From: Allobosea sp. BK604
GTDB lineage: Bacteria; Pseudomonadota; Alphaproteobacteria; Rhizobiales; Beijerinckiaceae
DNA length: 64,000 bases
Direction: 5' to 3'
NCBI RefSeq assembly: GCF_004341515.1
Contig: NZ_SLZF01000011.1
Location: 62,001-126,000 of the forward strand
Shown here: positions 25,205 to 32,400 of the stretch, piece after piece
Layout: each line of letters starts with the position of its first letter
Position numbering within the stretch: the stretch's first letter is position 1
The notes under the pieces: model-generated
Told to the model about the DNA's origin: nothing
Databases searched by the model: none
The model's input: the letters and a program-made list of their open reading frames with translations, nothing else
Made by a program: the position numbers and the translations under genes

Positions 25205-25383
25205 TGAAGGCTCACGATGCGGGCGAAGTCACCTTCGCCAAGATCGATGTCGAAGGCTTCGGGCGCGAGGTGATGGAAGGGCTGACAGCTTTATCTCGAA
25301 TCGGCGTCCGGTCATCGTCATCGAATGGCTGAGCGATGCGGATTTCCCTATTTCAGCGCCTTGCTTTGGCGGCATCATTACCT
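25205..25383 (+). pseudogene. Remnant of an FkbM-type methyltransferase, frameshifted
   Basis: One frame from about 25205 reads AGEVTFAKIDVEGFGREVMEGLTAL, and the sequence then continues in another frame from about 25288 with SFISNRRPVIVIEWLSDADF before a stop at 25383. Joined, they match the C-terminal part of FkbM-family SAM methyltransferases (IDVEGFE...VLEGA...RP.ILIEW). No methyltransferase N-terminus is present upstream, only the pleD end. This is therefore a truncated and frameshifted fragment, not a working gene. Confidence 0.6.
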
Positions 25384-25385
25384 GA

Positions 25386-25945
25386 ATTAGCTCATCAGTT
25401 CTTGCGATGATGGGCGGTGGTAGCAAGTGGGGCCAGCATTCGCTGGCCGCGGCTGGAATCATATTCTTGTGCCGATCGAAAAGAACGCTCAGATCGTGCT
25501 CTCATGCCGCAGCTTTTTGTGATCCCTAGCCATCTAACCGCGCCTTACCCTTGGTTACGCGGTAAGGTTAAATTTGGATGAATAATGGTGAATCAGTCCG
25601 ATTCGATTGATTTCGCCGGGCGGGCTTGTAGGGTCGTTTCCAACGCAGCCCGCAAAAAGTGGGGCTGCCCTAAACGCCCCTCGGGTGCTCAGGTCCGCCG
25701 CATCTCCTGGGAAACCGAAGGGCTCGGCCGGTCGGCTTTGGGAATTCTGGCCTCATCAGACCCGGAGTCGGCCGGCCACCCTTTTTCCTTCTCTCGCATT
25801 GTCGCGCTGCCGGCCGCTCCCCGGGATGCGGGCTGGAGCGTTTTCGAGCCAAGCGGGCACCGGTTCGCGTGAAGGCAATGCGATAAAACACAAGCCTGGA
25901 GAATTTTCGCGATTCGAAGAAACGCGGAATGCTCTTCGGACGCGC
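25386..25945. other. Gene-poor region after the FkbM remnant
   Basis: About 560 bp in which I find no convincing gene on either strand. Composition is less GC-rich around 25380-25600. Open frames here lack family character and ribosome-binding sites. It contains a probable dispersed repeat at 25833-25902. With the FkbM remnant this looks like a decayed or rearranged segment. Confidence 0.5.
25833..25902 (+). repeat. Possible Hyphomicrobiales dispersed repeat
   Basis: The block GGAGCGTTTTCGAGCCAAG, then CACCGGTTCGCGTGAAGG and CGATAAAACACAAG, resembles an intergenic repeat I remember as very frequent in Rhizobiales genomes. Only one copy is in this window, so the sequence alone does not prove it is repetitive. 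Confidence 0.4.
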
Positions 25946-26143
25946 TCAGAAGTAGCGCGAGAGCCAGGCCGGCACGGCATAGCCGAGCACGGCGAAGCCG
26001 GCGAGCAGGCCTAGCAGCAGCAAGCCCGACTTGATGCGATGCAAGGGGAAGCGCGACGAGTCGAGTTCGACCAGCAGCTTCAGGAAGCCGCGCAACGGAC
26101 CTTGCGGCGGGGTGCGAGCCCCGGATTCTCTGTCGCCGTTCAC
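25946..26143 (-). CDS. Small single-pass membrane protein, unknown
   Basis: A 65-residue product starting with GTG, four bases after a good AAGGAG. It has a polar N-terminal half (GDRESGARTPPQGPLRGFLKLLVELDSSRFPLHRI) and one C-terminal transmembrane segment (GLLLLGLLAGFAVLGYAVPAWL). I do not recognise a family. The ribosome-binding site and clean hydrophobic segment argue for a real gene despite its position in a gene-poor region. Confidence 0.55.
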   Translation of the reverse strand: MNGDRESGARTPPQGPLRGFLKLLVELDSSRFPLHRIKSGLLLLGLLAGFAVLGYAVPAWLSRYF

Positions 26144-26549
26144 ACGGCACTCCTTATGTCACAGCCCATGAAGATGGGATCGGCAATCCGGATCCGCCAG
26201 TAGGGCAGGCGGTCATGTCCTGCTGCTTTTTTTGGCGCCAGTCCCCATTCGAATCACCAGGTCGGAGCGGACGAAAGGCGTCCACTTGGAACCATGTGCT
26301 AAATCCTTGGTTTAGAATCAGTTTGGAGTACCGGGCCGAGGCGGCCTCGTTCTCCGGCTGTCACACGCGCCGCGCGACTTCGGCCCCACGGCGAATGCCC
26401 TCCTGATCCGAATTTCGGCAGGCTCATGCTGCAATGCAACATAATCGCGCACCCGTAATCGCGGATCATGATATCCTGATGACGATTCGCATTCGTGCGA
26501 CAGCGAATGCGAAGAAGCTGGCCTGGCATCCTCAACCGTGGAGCGACTC
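26144..26549. other. Intergenic region before the secreted Cys-rich protein
   Basis: About 400 bp with no supported gene. It has a lower-GC stretch (26200-26320) and ends with a perfect 10-bp inverted repeat at 26486-26513, probably in the leader or promoter of the gene at 26550. Confidence 0.5.
26486..26513 (+). promoter_or_regulatory. Perfect 10-bp inverted repeat upstream of secreted protein gene
   Basis: TTCGCATTCG, an 8-nt spacer, then CGAATGCGAA, ending 36 bp before the start codon at 26550. It could be an operator or a leader hairpin. Confidence 0.4.
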
Positions 26550-26876
26550 ATGCGTATCATCGCATTTGCGCTCTGCCTGGCGACCATCCCGCTCGGCGGA
26601 GGGCCTGTCTACGCGCATAGTTGGTACCCGTATGATTGCTGCAGCGACCGCGACTGTTGGCCGATGGGGCTCGACAGCGACGCGCGCGAACCGGATCCGA
26701 GCATCGTTCCGGGCGGCTATCTGACTTACGATGGCGTTTTCGTGCCGGAGAGCTCGACACGCGCCTCGCTGGACGGGCGCTATCACATCTGCCGACGAGG
26801 CGGCACCTTGACCGGCACAGTGATCGCGCCGGCGCAGAAGCCGTTCTGCCTGTTCGTGCCGAAGCCGGCCTATTAG
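26550..26876 (+). CDS. Small secreted Cys-rich protein, unknown
   Basis: A 108-residue protein with a clear signal peptide (RIIAFALCLATIPLGGGPVYA) and a mature start HSWYPYDCCSDRDCWPM. Further Cys occur in YHICRRGG and KPFCLFVPKP, so the mature part has five Cys and probably disulfides. I recall similar HSWYPxxCCS proteins as conserved hypotheticals in Rhizobiales, with no known function. A GGAG lies 6 bp before the ATG at 26550. The stop codon is fused to a copy of the family A repeat. Confidence 0.7.
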   Translation: MRIIAFALCLATIPLGGGPVYAHSWYPYDCCSDRDCWPMGLDSDAREPDPSIVPGGYLTYDGVFVPESSTRASLDGRYHICRRGGTLTGTVIAPAQKPFCLFVPKPAY

Positions 26877-26976
26877 CGCATCGGCCCGAAAAGTGGATTG
26901 CGGTTTTCGGAAAAGCCGATGCGAAGACAAGTAGCTGGATCATCGGCCTGGAGACGATATCCGCTCCGATGATCCA
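26876..26976 (+). repeat. Dispersed intergenic repeat, family A, copy 3
   Basis: Begins GCGCATCGGCCCGAAAAG at the last base of the preceding stop codon, just as copy 2 does, with TTTCGGAAAAGCCGATGC completing the first hairpin and GATATCCGCTCCGATGATCC the second. The first half is nearly identical to copy 2. Confidence 0.75.
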
Positions 26977-27078
26977 GCCGCTGGCTGCGGGAACAGAAAC
27001 GCCGCCCGGCAAGGGGCGGCGTAGCGACCTTGACCTGAGGCAGGACAGGGTCGGATGAGGTTCGGGATGGTCCCGGCG

Positions 27079-27357
27079 TCAATACCACATGGTCCGGCAT
27101 ACGCGCACGCGACGGCCCCAGCGGTTTCGCCGCCAGCCGCAGACAGTGCGCCTGCGTCGACGACGATACTGGCTGTATTCGAGCGGCATGCCGTCCGGCA
27201 ATGTCAGGGCTTCGCTCCTCGCGAGCGGGCCCTCTGCCTTCGCGGGCGTGCCTTCTACCGGGGCAAGAGCCGCCGCTTCGGCCCTGCCGGCGATTGCTGC
27301 GGCTGTGGAGCCTGCTGAAAGGGCAAACAGGCCCAGCAGGAATGACCGACGTTCCAT
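27079..27357 (-). CDS. Small secreted basic protein with Tat-like signal
   Basis: A 92-residue protein starting MERRSFLLGLFALSAGSTAAAIAGRAEA, a twin-arginine-like signal (RRSFL). The mature end is very basic and aromatic: YSQYRRRRRRTVCGWRRNRWGRRVRVCRTMWY, with two Cys. AGGAGG lies 7 bp before the ATG. Function is unknown; I recall similar short Arg/Trp-rich exported proteins in Rhizobiales. Export by the Tat system encoded at 61-62.8 kb is plausible. Confidence 0.65.
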   Translation of the reverse strand: MERRSFLLGLFALSAGSTAAAIAGRAEAAALAPVEGTPAKAEGPLARSEALTLPDGMPLEYSQYRRRRRRTVCGWRRNRWGRRVRVCRTMWY

Positions 27358-27717
27358 AGAGTGTTCCTCCTGTGCGTTTCGGTCGACACAGGGTAGGGGG
27401 CCGGATTCCCAAGGCCAAGCAGGCTAGGCGCGGGCGACGGTTGCTTTCGTAGAGTTGCCGTAGAAGCAAAAGTATCGTCGCGCAGCATCGGCGCCGTGAC
27501 TTCCGAACGCGCGTGGGAGCCATAGAGAATAAAGGTCCAGCACTGCTTTCGTCCGGGTGCCGGTGAATTGGCAATGTCCTGGGCGAGCGCCGGCGCGCGA
27601 GCGCGCCGATCGTTCTGGCACGGGCTATCCTGCTGTCCCGCACCATTCATTCAAACAAAAAAGCCGCCCGGTCGGAGCGGCTTTCGCAGCAGCAAGGAGC
27701 AAGCTAAGCCCGGAGGC
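27358..27717. other. Intergenic region between small secreted protein and rpmG
   Basis: No gene supported in 360 bp. It holds the rpmG terminator at its right end and presumably the promoter of the secreted protein gene at its left. Confidence 0.5.
27655..27683 (-). terminator. Intrinsic terminator of rpmG
   Basis: On the minus strand AAGCCGC, a 9-nt loop, then GCGGCTT running into TTTTGTTTG. Confidence 0.8.
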
Positions 27718-27885
27718 TCACTTGATCTTGGTTTCCTTGAACTCGACGTGCTTGCGCGCAATCGGGTCGTACTTCTTCTTCGACATCTTTTCCGTCATCG
27801 TGCGGGAGTTCTTCTTCGTCACGTAGAAGAAGCCGGTATCCGCTGTCGACAGCAGCTTGATCTTGATGGTCACGGCCTTGGCCAT
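27718..27885 (-). CDS. rpmG: 50S ribosomal protein L33
   Basis: The 55-residue product is typical L33: AKAVTIKIKLLSTADTGFFYVTKKNSRTMTEKMSKKKYDPIARKHVEF. It lacks the Cys pairs of zinc-binding L33, so it is the zinc-independent form. The ATG at 27885 is chosen over a longer frame because it gives the exact family length. It is followed by an intrinsic terminator and is monocistronic. Placement near divK-pleD and rnr is the usual Hyphomicrobiales neighbourhood. Confidence 0.96.
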   Translation of the reverse strand: MAKAVTIKIKLLSTADTGFFYVTKKNSRTMTEKMSKKKYDPIARKHVEFKETKIK

Positions 27886-28178
27886 GGGTTGATCCTCGAG
27901 CCTTGGGGCCGCGCTTGAGGCCCTAAAAACAAAACGGCCGGGCAGACCCGGCAAACCGATCCGCGGGAAATGCCGCAAGAGGGCGGCGAAGTCAAGGATT
28001 AATGGTCCCCGAAACCGGACTATTCGGTTGGTTCAATGCCAGCGGGCCGCGGCGGCGATCGAGTGGGGGCGCCGGAGCCGGGTCGCTGACGGAAAGCCCG
28101 CGAGGGCCGCAGTCATCATCCCAAGGAGCCATTTTGTCGGAAATAGCGTCTTGAGGGGTGCAGGCGGGCGTTGGCGGC

Positions 28179-28919
28179 TCAGAGCTCTTCGCGAACGAAG
28201 CTGCCATTCTTCTCCCAGAAATACGGCACGGGCAGGTGCCGGCCGAAGCCGGCCTCCAGGCGGGCGTCGACCTCCTTGAGGATCGCCTTGGTGATGGTCG
28301 GCAGGTCGAGCTGCATGGCCTCGTCGAAATCGACCCAGACCAGTTCGATCAACTCCGAATCGGGGCCGATGACGCCTTCGACCTTGGCCGCGACCGCGTC
28401 GTGCTCGATCGCGAAGAAGCGGGTGTCGAAGCGCTTGGGCCGGCGTGGCGGCGTCACCGCGCGGGCGACAAAGGTCAGGGCGCCGAGATCGGGGAAGACG
28501 CCCTGGCCGGCGAATTCGCTCCAGCTTCCCGGCGGCGGGCTTTCCGGCGCGCCGAACTCGGTCGAGCCGAAGGCGAGGCCGGTTTCCTCAAAGGTCTCAC
28601 GGATGGCGGCGAGCGCCAGCGCGCGCGCCTTGCCGGGGCTGGAACGCGGGCTGCGGGCGATCAGCCGATCCTCGCAGATCTGGCTGAGCACGCCGGTCGC
28701 GGCCATGCGCCGGTCGGTCGGGTCGATGCGGCCGCCCGGGAAGACGAACTTGCCCGGCATGAATTTGTGGCCGAGATGGCGCTTGCCCATCAGCACGCGC
28801 GGCTTCGAGCCGCTGCGGTCGAGAATCAGCATGGTCGCAGCATCGAGCGGGCGCAGGTTGACCGCGACGCGGCTGCGCTCGGCCTGGGTGAGCATGACGG
28901 CATTGTCGTTCACGGACAT
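28179..28919 (-). CDS. Nudix hydrolase (NUDT8/NUDT19-like)
   Basis: A 246-residue Nudix enzyme. After MPGKFVFPGGRIDPTDRR comes a long insertion, then the catalytic box ALALAAIRETFEETGLAFG (REx2EExG). The widened spacing between GG and RE resembles the CoA-pyrophosphatase-like NUDT7/8/19 group. Family enzymes hydrolyse nucleoside diphosphates linked to another moiety; CoA or acyl-CoA derivatives are a plausible substrate. It lies downstream of DUF983 and rnr in the same direction, with a 51-bp gap to DUF983. Confidence 0.88.
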   Translation of the reverse strand: MSVNDNAVMLTQAERSRVAVNLRPLDAATMLILDRSGSKPRVLMGKRHLGHKFMPGKFVFPGGRIDPTDRRMAATGVLSQICEDRLIARSPRSSPGKARALALAAIRETFEETGLAFGSTEFGAPESPPPGSWSEFAGQGVFPDLGALTFVARAVTPPRRPKRFDTRFFAIEHDAVAAKVEGVIGPDSELIELVWVDFDEAMQLDLPTITKAILKEVDARLEAGFGRHLPVPYFWEKNGSFVREEL

Positions 28920-28970
28920 GATCCTGCTGTGAGCCAGTCAGAAAGCCGCGCCGGCGCGACCGGCGAGATC

Positions 28971-29411
28971 TCAGACAGGTTCAGAATTGCCCGGCTGGCG
29001 CTCGGGCTGGTCAGGCGTGCCGCTAAATCCGTGCATGCGCAAGGCCCATTGCAGGCCGATCACCCCGCCCTTGACCGGCTGCATCAGCGCGAGCGCAAGG
29101 ATGATGGTGAGCGGCACCCAAATGACCATGTGCAGCCAGAGCGGCCAATTGGCGTATTTTTCCGCGAGGACGAGGCCGCCGACGACGATATGGCCGACGA
29201 TGGTGATGACGATATAGGGCGGCAGATCATCGGCGCGTTGATGGTAGAGCGCCTCGCCGCAGGATTCGCAGATATCGACCGGCTTCAGGAAGGCGCGGAA
29301 CAACCGGCCCCGGCCGCAGGCCGGGCAGCGGCAGCGCAGGCCGCGGCCGATGGCCGAACGCCATTCGCGCTCGGCCGGCCGGCCGACAGTGTGATGAAAT
29401 TGAACCGACAT
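28971..29411 (-). CDS. DUF983 zinc-ribbon membrane protein
   Basis: A 146-residue protein. The N-terminal half has two CxxC knuckles, CRCPACGRGRLFRAFLKPVDICESCGEAL, a treble-clef or ribbon zinc site. Two transmembrane helices follow (PPYIVITIVGHIVVGGLVLA and LWLHMVIWVPLTIILALALMQPVKGGVIGLQWAL). This is the DUF983 family, of unknown function and common in Alphaproteobacteria. Its start overlaps the rnr stop by one base, so it is co-translated with rnr. Confidence 0.9.
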   Translation of the reverse strand: MSVQFHHTVGRPAEREWRSAIGRGLRCRCPACGRGRLFRAFLKPVDICESCGEALYHQRADDLPPYIVITIVGHIVVGGLVLAEKYANWPLWLHMVIWVPLTIILALALMQPVKGGVIGLQWALRMHGFSGTPDQPERQPGNSEPV

Positions 29412-31723
29412 TACCGCCTCTTGCCGGGCTTCGCCTTGCCGAAGGGGGCTGCCGCCCGGGCGCGGCCAGACAATGGCGCCCGCGGCGCGCGTTTGCCAAA
29501 GCGGCTCGATGTCACACGCCTTCCTTCCGAGAGCAGCTCGAAGCGCAGGGCGCCGGCGACGGGAGCGGCCTCGACCAGCTTGACATGGACGCGGTCGCCA
29601 AGGCGCCAGCTCTCGCCGCTGCGCTCGCCGATCAGCGCATGGGCCGCCTCGTCGAAACGATAATAATCGGCACCGAGAGTCGAGGCCGGGATGAAGCCGT
29701 CGGCGCCGGTATCGTCGAGCTTCACGAACAAGCCGGCGCGGTTCACGCCACCGATGCGGCCGTCGAAGCTCGCGCCGATCTGGTCGGCAAGGAAATGCGC
29801 GATCAGCCGGTCAGTGGTCTCGCGCTCGGCCGCCATGGCGCGGCGCTCGGCCGCGGAGATGCGGGTCGAGACCTCGCGGAGCTCCGCGAGCGTGGTCGAT
29901 TTCGGCAGGCCGCCATCGCCGAGCTTCAGCGCGGCGATCAGCCCGCGATGCACGACGAGATCGGCATAACGGCGGATCGGCGAGGTGAAATGGGCGTAGC
30001 GGCGCAGGTTCAGGCCGAAATGCCCGTAATTCTCAGCGACATACTCGGCCTGGGCCTGGGTGCGCAGGATGACCTCGTTGAGGAAGAGCTCGTTCTCCGA
30101 GCCCTTGATCATCGCCAGGATGCGGTTGAACAGCACTGGCCGGAGCGCGCCCTCCTTGGGCAGCTTGATGCCGACCGAGGCCAGCACCTCGCCGAGCGCG
30201 CGCATCTTCTCGAGCGAAGGCTCGTCATGGCAGCGATAGATCAGCACGCTGCCGGCCTTCTCCAGCGTCTCGGCGGCGGCGACATTGGCGAGGATCATGA
30301 ATTCCTCGATCAGCCGGTGCGCGGCGAGGCGCTGCGGCGTGATCACGCGCTCGACCTTGCCCTCGGGGCTGAGCACGAGCTTGCGCTCGGGCAGGTCGAG
30401 GTCAAGTGGCTGGCGGGCGTCTCGGGCGCGCGCCGCGATGCCATAGGCCGCCCAGAGCGGCATCAGAATGCTTTCGCGGATCGGGCCGGTGACGTCATCC
30501 GGCTTGCCGTCGATGGCGGCCTGCGCCTGCTGGTAGGAGAGCTTGGCGGCCGAGCGCATCAGGATGCGGTGGAAGGAATGGCTCTTCTTCGAACCGTCGG
30601 CCTTGAGGACGAGGCGAACCGCGAGAGCCGGCCTGTCCTCGCCGCCGCGCAGCGAGCAAAGGTCGTTCGAGATGCGCTCCGGCAGCATCGGCACGACGCG
30701 GTCGGGGAAATAGACCGAGTTGCCGCGCTCCAGCGCCTCGCGATCAAGCGCCGAGCCGGGGAGGACATAGGAGGCGACATCGGCAATGGCGACGGTGACG
30801 ACGAAGCCGCCCTCATTGCCGGGGTCGTCATCCGGCGCGGCATGGACCGCATCGTCATGGTCCTTGGCGTCGGCCGGATCGATCGTGATCAGCGGCAGCT
30901 CGCGCCAGTCCTCGCGGCCGGCGGCCGTTGCTGGGCGCGCCGCCTCCGCCTCGGCGATGGTCGCCGGGCTGAACTCGTTGGGGATGCCATGGGCGTGGAT
31001 GGCGATCAGCGAGACAGCGCGCTCGGACTTCAACGAGCCCAACCGCTCGCGCACCCGCGCCTCGGGCGGGCCGAAGCGGCTTTCGCGCCGGAGCGAGACC
31101 GAGACCAGGTCGCCGTCCTGGGCCTCGCCGGTCAGGCCTTTCGGAATCAGCGCCTCGCGGCCTTGCGCCTTCTTGTCGATCGGCACGAGCCGGCCGGAGC
31201 CGTCGGGCAGGGCGCGGAAGATGCCGAGCACCTGCGCCTTGCCCTTGCCCATGATCTTGAGCACACGGCCGGAATAGGCGTAACCGTCGACGCCCTTGAG
31301 GCGCGTCAGCTTGAGCAGGGCCTGGTCGCCGACGCCCGGGGCCGGCGCAGCCGCCTTGAAGGTGCGGCGGCCCTCGCGCGGCCGCTCGATCAGGATTTTC
31401 GGCGCCGCGCCCTGGTCGGCCTCGTCCCATTCAAGCGGTTGGGCCAGGAGGTCGCCGTCGCGGTCACGCGCCTTGATCTCGCAAAGCATGACCGGGGGCA
31501 GAGCGCCGCGCGGATGGACCGGGCGCTCCTTGCCGTCGCCGCTGATCGCCCCTTCCTCGTCGAGCTCCTTGAGCAGGCGCTTCAGCCAGATCTTGCCGCC
31601 GGCCGAGAGGCCGAAGGCCTTGGCGATCTCGCGCCGGCCGGTCTCGCGGCCTGCGGCTCGTTCGGATTCGATGAAGTCGAGGATGGCCTCGCGGCTCGGT
31701 TCAGGCGCGGCGTGAGGCGGCAC
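29411..31723 (-). CDS. rnr: Ribonuclease R
   Basis: A 770-residue 3'-5' exoribonuclease of the RNB family, which degrades structured RNA and helps rRNA quality control. An N-terminal winged-helix (SREAILDFIESERAAGRETGRREIAKAFGLS) and cold-shock-like OB domains precede the RNB core, whose active site lies in ITIDPADAKDHDDAVHA (the four-Asp cluster). The S1 domain at the end (GVNRAGLFVKLDDTGADGFIPASTLG) is followed by a basic Arg/Lys-rich tail typical of RNase R. It is preceded by a 25-codon ORF with its own terminator and followed by DUF983 with a one-base overlap. Confidence 0.95.
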   Translation of the reverse strand: MPPHAAPEPSREAILDFIESERAAGRETGRREIAKAFGLSAGGKIWLKRLLKELDEEGAISGDGKERPVHPRGALPPVMLCEIKARDRDGDLLAQPLEWDEADQGAAPKILIERPREGRRTFKAAAPAPGVGDQALLKLTRLKGVDGYAYSGRVLKIMGKGKAQVLGIFRALPDGSGRLVPIDKKAQGREALIPKGLTGEAQDGDLVSVSLRRESRFGPPEARVRERLGSLKSERAVSLIAIHAHGIPNEFSPATIAEAEAARPATAAGREDWRELPLITIDPADAKDHDDAVHAAPDDDPGNEGGFVVTVAIADVASYVLPGSALDREALERGNSVYFPDRVVPMLPERISNDLCSLRGGEDRPALAVRLVLKADGSKKSHSFHRILMRSAAKLSYQQAQAAIDGKPDDVTGPIRESILMPLWAAYGIAARARDARQPLDLDLPERKLVLSPEGKVERVITPQRLAAHRLIEEFMILANVAAAETLEKAGSVLIYRCHDEPSLEKMRALGEVLASVGIKLPKEGALRPVLFNRILAMIKGSENELFLNEVILRTQAQAEYVAENYGHFGLNLRRYAHFTSPIRRYADLVVHRGLIAALKLGDGGLPKSTTLAELREVSTRISAAERRAMAAERETTDRLIAHFLADQIGASFDGRIGGVNRAGLFVKLDDTGADGFIPASTLGADYYRFDEAAHALIGERSGESWRLGDRVHVKLVEAAPVAGALRFELLSEGRRVTSSRFGKRAPRAPLSGRARAAAPFGKAKPGKRR

Positions 31724-31820
31724 GGCCGAGGCTCCGACAGCGAGAGAGAATGAGGTTCAACACTGCGCTTATGTGGCATGCCCGGCGGGCCGGCGCCAGC
31801 CGGCAGGCCGCATTGCGGTT

Positions 31821-31859
31821 GCCCAAAAGGAGAAGGGCCGTCCTTGCGGACAGCCCTTC
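31821..31859 (-). terminator. Intrinsic terminator between the 25-codon ORF and rnr
   Basis: On the minus strand GAAGGGCTGTCC, a GCAA tetraloop, then GGACGGCCCTTC (12-bp stem with one G-T pair) followed by TCCTTTTGGG. It lies about 100 bp before the rnr start and 46 bp after the small ORF. Confidence 0.8.
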
Positions 31860-31905
31860 CATTGTCGACCGCAGCCCAGCGAACCGGGCTTTAAGGTGCG
31901 AAAAC

Positions 31906-31983
31906 TCACGCGGAACAAGACCCCCACAGGGAATGAGTCCAGGTCCGCCCGCCTTGCACCAGCGGTTGATGACAATGAGACAC
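31906..31983 (-). CDS. 25-residue ORF with near-perfect extended Shine-Dalgarno
   Basis: A 26-codon frame (GTG to TGA) encoding a 25-residue peptide that begins MSHCHQPLVQ and ends SLWGSCSA, with three His, two Cys and two Trp. It is supported by the strongest ribosome-binding site in the window: the 16 bases just upstream match the complement of the 16S rRNA 3' tail. A strong intrinsic terminator lies 46 bp after its stop, so it forms a complete short transcription unit of roughly 150-200 nt upstream of rnr. It may be a leader peptide or a free small protein. I do not recognise a family. Confidence 0.6.
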   Translation of the reverse strand: MSHCHQPLVQGGRTWTHSLWGSCSA

Positions 31984-31999
31984 TGGATCACCTCCTTTC
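31984..31999 (-). promoter_or_regulatory. Extended Shine-Dalgarno of the 25-codon ORF
   Basis: The plus strand TGGATCACCTCCTTTC is identical to the 3' end of alphaproteobacterial 16S rRNA, so the minus-strand transcript carries its full complement (GAAAGGAGGTGATCCA) immediately before GTG. The AGGAGG core is 7 nt from the start codon. Confidence 0.75.
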
Positions 32000-32189
32000 A
32001 GTTGTTACCGACAAGATGAAGGCTAGGGCGATTCTTCCGGGTTCGTAAATGGCTAATTTTCATGATCCTCCGGGAATGCTGAGCACTGAGTAAATCTTTG
32101 GCGCGGGTAGTATCGAGCCAACCTGCGATTATGCCTGCTGAAAGGGTGTCTGCGCAAATTATAGGCAAAGATTCTGCCTGCCAAATAAT

Positions 32190-32233
32190 CAGGCGCCGAT
32201 CTGGCGCAGCATGATTGCGCACAATCGCGCCTG
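32190..32233 (+). promoter_or_regulatory. Nested dyad upstream of urtA, possible NtrC enhancer
   Basis: CAGGCGC and GCGCCTG form outer arms and GCGCA/TTGCGC inner arms. The centre is about 120 bp upstream of the predicted sigma-54 start, the usual distance for an NtrC enhancer. It does not match the NtrC consensus well, so the assignment is weak. Confidence 0.3.
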
Positions 32234-32305
32234 AACCGCACGAAATGTCGACCAAAGCCGCCAAACGAGGCAGTTTTGCAGGTGCGAAAAGCCGCATCGC
32301 GATGT

Positions 32306-32320
32306 TGGCACGTGGCTTGC
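32306..32320 (+). promoter_or_regulatory. Sigma-54 (RpoN) promoter of urtABCDE
   Basis: TGGCACGTGGCTTGC matches the sigma-54 consensus, with GG (-24) and GC (-12) separated by exactly 10 bp. Transcription would start near 32332, giving a leader of about 70 nt. It indicates nitrogen-limitation control of urea uptake. Confidence 0.75.
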
Positions 32321-32400
32321 GAACCTTGCGCCATGGGTCGCAGGGCCCGTCGGTGTTCGAGGGGAGCGCCGTCAAACAGATCCTTCCGGGGGAAAAATCC

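Larger units (their letters stand above)
32000..32400. other. Divergent regulatory region between the small ORF and urtA
   Basis: About 400 bp without a protein gene. It must hold the minus-strand promoter of the 25-codon ORF and carries the sigma-54 promoter of urtA (32306-32320) with a nested dyad about 100 bp upstream. Composition is markedly more AT-rich in 32000-32200 than in the flanking genes. Confidence 0.6.

Noticed and set aside
25607..26014. Plus-strand ORFs in the gene-poor region after pleD
   Set aside because: No ribosome-binding sites, no family resemblance, and part of the sequence is a likely dispersed repeat.
29585..31753. 722-codon plus-strand frame opposite rnr
   Set aside because: RNase R on the minus strand is complete with RNB and S1 domains; the opposite frame shows no recognisable domain.
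31701..31991. 96-codon minus-strand ORF starting at the GTG inside GGAGGTGATCC
   Set aside because: Its start codon lies inside the Shine-Dalgarno itself, and it would read through the terminator. The shorter 25-codon frame has correct SD spacing.
31983..31999. A fragment of the 16S rRNA 3' end on the plus strand
   Set aside because: The 17-base identity is real, but the sequence before it does not match the conserved 16S 3' region and the following bases do not resemble a spacer. It is better read as a Shine-Dalgarno on the minus strand.
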